The position numbers and the translations under genes were made by a program. The notes beneath the pieces are model-generated. The model was not told the origin of the DNA. It searched no databases and saw only the letters and a program-made list of their open reading frames with translations. Below are positions 61,030 through 64,000 of a stretch of DNA of 64,000 bases, piece after piece (position 1 is the first letter of the stretch; each line of letters opens with the position of its first letter). Origin of the DNA: Tipula vernalis (Eukaryota; Arthropoda; Insecta; Diptera; Tipulidae); NCBI GenBank assembly GCA_958295665.1, contig OY282560.1:209544420-209608419 (forward strand). Direction: 5' to 3'.

Positions 61030-62390
61030 AATTCTTTCAATTGAAGCCGAGCTAGCTGGGCAGTTCATTAGTGATACAAAAAATTGCAAAAATGTTCAGG
61101 TAACTTTGAAGATTTTTCGTTTTTGACGTGTAATATTTTACACCATTTTTTTTCGCTTAATTTTTTGAGCACTTCCGGTTTGAACATAGATTCTGGGAGG
61201 TATTCTCCATCGTCAATTTTAAATGTCAAACATTGTGCCAAAAAGATATGGTGTTTTTGGCTTATCCAGTCTTCTGCTTCGCTGTGGTAATTGAAGTGGA
61301 ATCACCTTGTAGACCATCTATTGCTAGTTTTATTTGAGATAACATTTGTTGAAGATTTAAAGCCTCGTTGTACAATTGTACATTATTTAAAATTTTGTGA
61401 ATATCGTTATGAAATGATCTTATCTTACAAATAAGATAAATTAGCAATAAATGTTGTTAAGCAATCATCATAAGAATTCCACCTTACATCATTTGACAGT
61501 TGAGGCATAACTCCATGTTTTTCTTGTAACCATCCATGTGGCTGGTGGTGATTTCTAAAGTATTTCTGTACACTTATTATTTGTTTGGTGACTTCTACTG
61601 GAATTATATCTTTGTATAAAAGATTGATCATGTGTGCTGAGCACCCATAAGAAAAAGCGTTCCTCTAAAATATCCTTAATTTTTTCATCTTGTTTTCGTT
61701 ATTCGTGAAACAGGCGAATATATTTCTTTATTGTATTGTTGATTTTTCTGCCACAGCAACACAATATTCAGCAGTTTTTGTTGCGGACCCGGTGTCCGCT
61801 GTGCTTATTAAAAAACTATTACAACCGGTATGAACCCAACACGCGACAAGTGGATAATTTGAAGTGTTCGTCCATCCAATTAAAATGAGTGTCAAACTGA
61901 AATCCTTCAATTCAGTTATTAAATGATCGGTTATTTCTTTATCAATTTCAAGAAGGTGCTTATCAGCTAGTTGTTTTTTGCTAGGGGCAGAATATCCAGG
62001 TCGTAGAGATTCTATCATTTCTTTTAAATATTTGTTATCAACCCCGTTAAAAGCAATGTTATTCGCGAAACAATTTTTTGCCACAATTTTGTCCAATTTT
62101 TCTTTTTGATTTAAAGTAGTTTTAACTGAAAATTCTATCATAGATGATGGAATACAATGTTTGGTTTTTTGTTTCTTCTGCTAAGGGCTACCGGTGGCAT
62201 TAAGAGACGTATTTCCAATTGAAAAATCAGTATCAGTATCCGTTCACATCACTATCGCATGTTGTAACTTTTTTGTTACAACTTAATAAATGTGCTTTGT
62301 TATATGCACTACGTTATACCACTCAGCAGCATTTTTACGTCCACTTCCTCGAGGCGCTTCACAAAATGGTGGTGGTGGCCAAATAACAAA
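61030..62390 (-). pseudogene. hAT-family transposase pseudogene
   Basis: Minus-strand pieces in order. At 62380-62300 CEAPRGSGRKNAAEWYNVV suggests a degraded BED-type start. The frame 62141-61728 reads PGYSAPSKKQLADKHLLEID, LTLILIGWTNTSNYPLVACW, VHTGCNSFLISTADTGSATK and TAEYCVAVAE, the hAT DUF659-like region with its D. Frame 61631-61425 reads KYFRNHHQPHGWLQEKHGVM then PQLSNDVRWNSYDDCLTTFI, with the hAT RWNS motif. Frame 61447-61262 continues LYNEALNLQQMLSQIKLAID. The C-terminal dimerisation domain is eroded. Different from the hAT at 2.1-3.8 kb, since the two share only general motifs. Confidence 0.85.
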
Positions 62391-62562
62391 TAAATCATGT
62401 ACATGAATAAATTAATTAATAATAAATAATTTGGTAAAATTAAATTAATAAATATATCTAATTAAATAAAATTTTAAAATAAAAATAATTCAATAAACAA
62501 AAATACAAAAGAAAAAATAAATTACATTTCACATAAACTAAATAAATAAATTAAATGTTCTT
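62391..62562. other. AT-rich junction
   Basis: A/T-only-like sequence with ATAAATTAATT words between the hAT pseudogene and the Gypsy gag. It is divergent between two oppositely transcribed elements. No terminal repeats seen. Confidence 0.4.
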
Positions 62563-63753
62563 ATGAATACATTCAACAAATCTTTAACAGGTAGTGCAAG
62601 AGAAGCTTTAAAAACCGAACCAAATATTAGAAGCTGGAACGAAATCAAAAATTTATTACTTCGGGAATATCAAAAGAAGTTCACGAGTGCGGATATTTAT
62701 CGTCAGCTTCAAAATAGGCGAATTAAAAAAGATGAAAACCTAGGAGAATACTTTCTGACAATGAGGGAGATAGGTGCACTAGGCAACGTGGAAGAAAAGG
62801 CCGTTTTCTAATATGTCATAGATGGTGTCAACGACAATGAATCAAACAAAGTGATCTTATATGGAGCCAAGACGGTGGATGAATTCAGAAAAAAATTGCA
62901 ACTGTATGAAAAATTCAAGTCGAAAACAATTTCTCAAGTACAGCCAAAACCAAGCCGAACAAGCACACCACAAAATACCATTGTATGCTTTAATTGCGGT
63001 AAAAAAGGTCATACATCGAATAAGTGCCGGATGAGAGATGAGGGACCAAAATGTTTCAGATGTTTGAAATTTGGTCACAAAGCTCCAGACTGTCCTGGCA
63101 GACAATCAACTAAGCAACCACAAGCAAAGACATTGAGGAAGGAGGTAGAAAAAGCTAACAAAAATTTAAGACACAATCACAAATTAGTTACAATTTTTGG
63201 ACATGTACGAGTAATCGAAGCTCTTGTTGACACGGGAAGTGATTTAACACTTTTATTGAAAGATGTTTACACTGTTATGAAATCTCCATCAATATACGGC
63301 ACCCGAACAAAATTAAGAGGGATTGGAGACAGTTCAATTGAAACAATAGGCTACTTCCTAGGAAATATTATTATCGATGGCGATGAATTTAGTGGGAAAA
63401 TACACGTCGTACCGCAAAATTCAATGCAAGTCAGTTGTATAATCGGAACGGATATGTTGCATAAAAGCGGGATAGTTCTAAGCGAAAATGGTATACTCAT
63501 TAAAAAACTACCAAATGATAATTTTCTAAGTGCTTTCCAGTTAAACGAAGAAGAAGAAGAAGATACAATTATAATCCATAACGCTGAATATCGAAAGGAG
63601 GTAGAACAACTGATCAAAAACTACGTGTCAACACGATCACGAGAATCTCCAACAGTCATGAAATTAATCCTAAAGACTGAGCGTCCCATTTTCCAACCGC
63701 CAAGAAGAGACGTCTGTGAAGTTAGCCCAAAATTCTATCCCAAAAAATTATGA
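62563..63753 (+). pseudogene. Gypsy-type gag and protease with one nonsense codon
   Basis: One frame interrupted by TAA at 62809-62811 covers a retrotransposon gag and the start of pol. The gag part reads SLTGSAREALKTEPNIRSWN and LLLREYQKKFTSADIYRQLQ, a capsid-like helix region. Two CCHC zinc knuckles follow, CFNCGKKGHTSNKC and CFRCLKFGHKAPDC. The aspartic protease follows with ALVDTGSDLTLLLKDVY (active-site DTG) and IIGTDMLHKSGIV. The frame ends after FQPPRRDVCEV, the first residues of RT, at a stop at 63751-63753. Gag and protease are fused without a frameshift signal. The 5' gag is truncated and there is no LTR in view. Confidence 0.88.
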
Positions 63754-63755
63754 AT

Positions 63756-64000
63756 TTAAACTGTGGCAATACTAAATTAATTAATATGAAATAAAAAATC
63801 TATCACGATAGAAGATATTTGAAAATTATTATTATATTTAAAAAAAAATACTATTCATGAAAAAGCTTTATCAACATACTTATATATATACGTAATAATA
63901 TAACAACATTTCAAATAATTTGAGTAGAAACACTAGTATAATGAAAAGGTTAAAATTCAACGGAACTTCCTATTCAATTTGTTTCAGCTTCGAAATAATT
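63756..64000. other. Right edge, AT-rich, no feature
   Basis: A/T-rich with TATATATATACG simple sequence near 63880. The expected RT continuation of the Gypsy copy is not visible. Confidence 0.4.

Overview
The window is strongly AT-rich, intron-dominated insect DNA, most likely dipteran. The evidence is a Distal-less homeobox gene with a dipteran-like C-terminus, runs of TACATACATATGTAC-type simple sequence typical of fly genomes, and an arthropod set of decayed transposable elements. I could not fix the family or genus.

One host gene is visible: the 3' half of Distal-less (Dll), on the minus strand. Four coding segments fit one reading frame: the homeobox 3' half (24071-23930), two proline-rich exons (23848-23750 and 23681-23501), and a 19-nt coding tip (6627-6609) that encodes the conserved VWPAV ending and the stop. 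The last intron (23500-6628) is about 16.9 kb. The intron that splits the homeobox runs from 24072 rightward, and I see no upstream Dll exon before 64000. If none was missed, nearly everything from 6.6 kb to the right edge is Dll intron, and 6.6 kb down to about 5 kb is 3' UTR or downstream flank.

The introns and flanks are packed with mobile-element debris. Left flank (1-5 kb): a jockey-like LINE, a 1.15-kb element with 0.4-kb inverted arms, a hAT pseudogene, a mariner-like scrap and a TTTGACTG repeat patch. Last Dll intron: two ORF remnants of an unclassified insect transposon-like family, (TA)n tracts, a broken DDE-like gene, a Gypsy LTR plus pol fragment, an internally deleted piggyBac, long-period inverted repeats, a PIF/Harbinger fragment, a mariner fragment and a foldback element whose arms are GGCCGAATG minisatellites.

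Homeobox-splitting intron (24-64 kb): a 2.1-kb DNA transposon with long terminal inverted repeats carrying an unclassified gene, inserted in a Copia fragment; a short LINE with clear target-site duplications; a second LINE with PHD, endonuclease and RT pieces; a perfect-looking hairpin beside a second foldback copy; GTTGAG repeats; a third LINE; a 107-bp tandem repeat; a Gypsy gag-to-integrase pseudogene; a 180-bp inverted-repeat element containing a hammerhead-ribozyme-like core; a second copy of the first transposon-like family; another DDE-like gene; a hAT transposase; and a Gypsy gag-protease gene with one nonsense codon.

No transposon gene here looks intact. The points of most interest are the extreme Dll intron architecture, the unclassified transposon gene families tied to terminal inverted repeats or DDE-like motifs, the foldback minisatellite family and the hammerhead-like motif.
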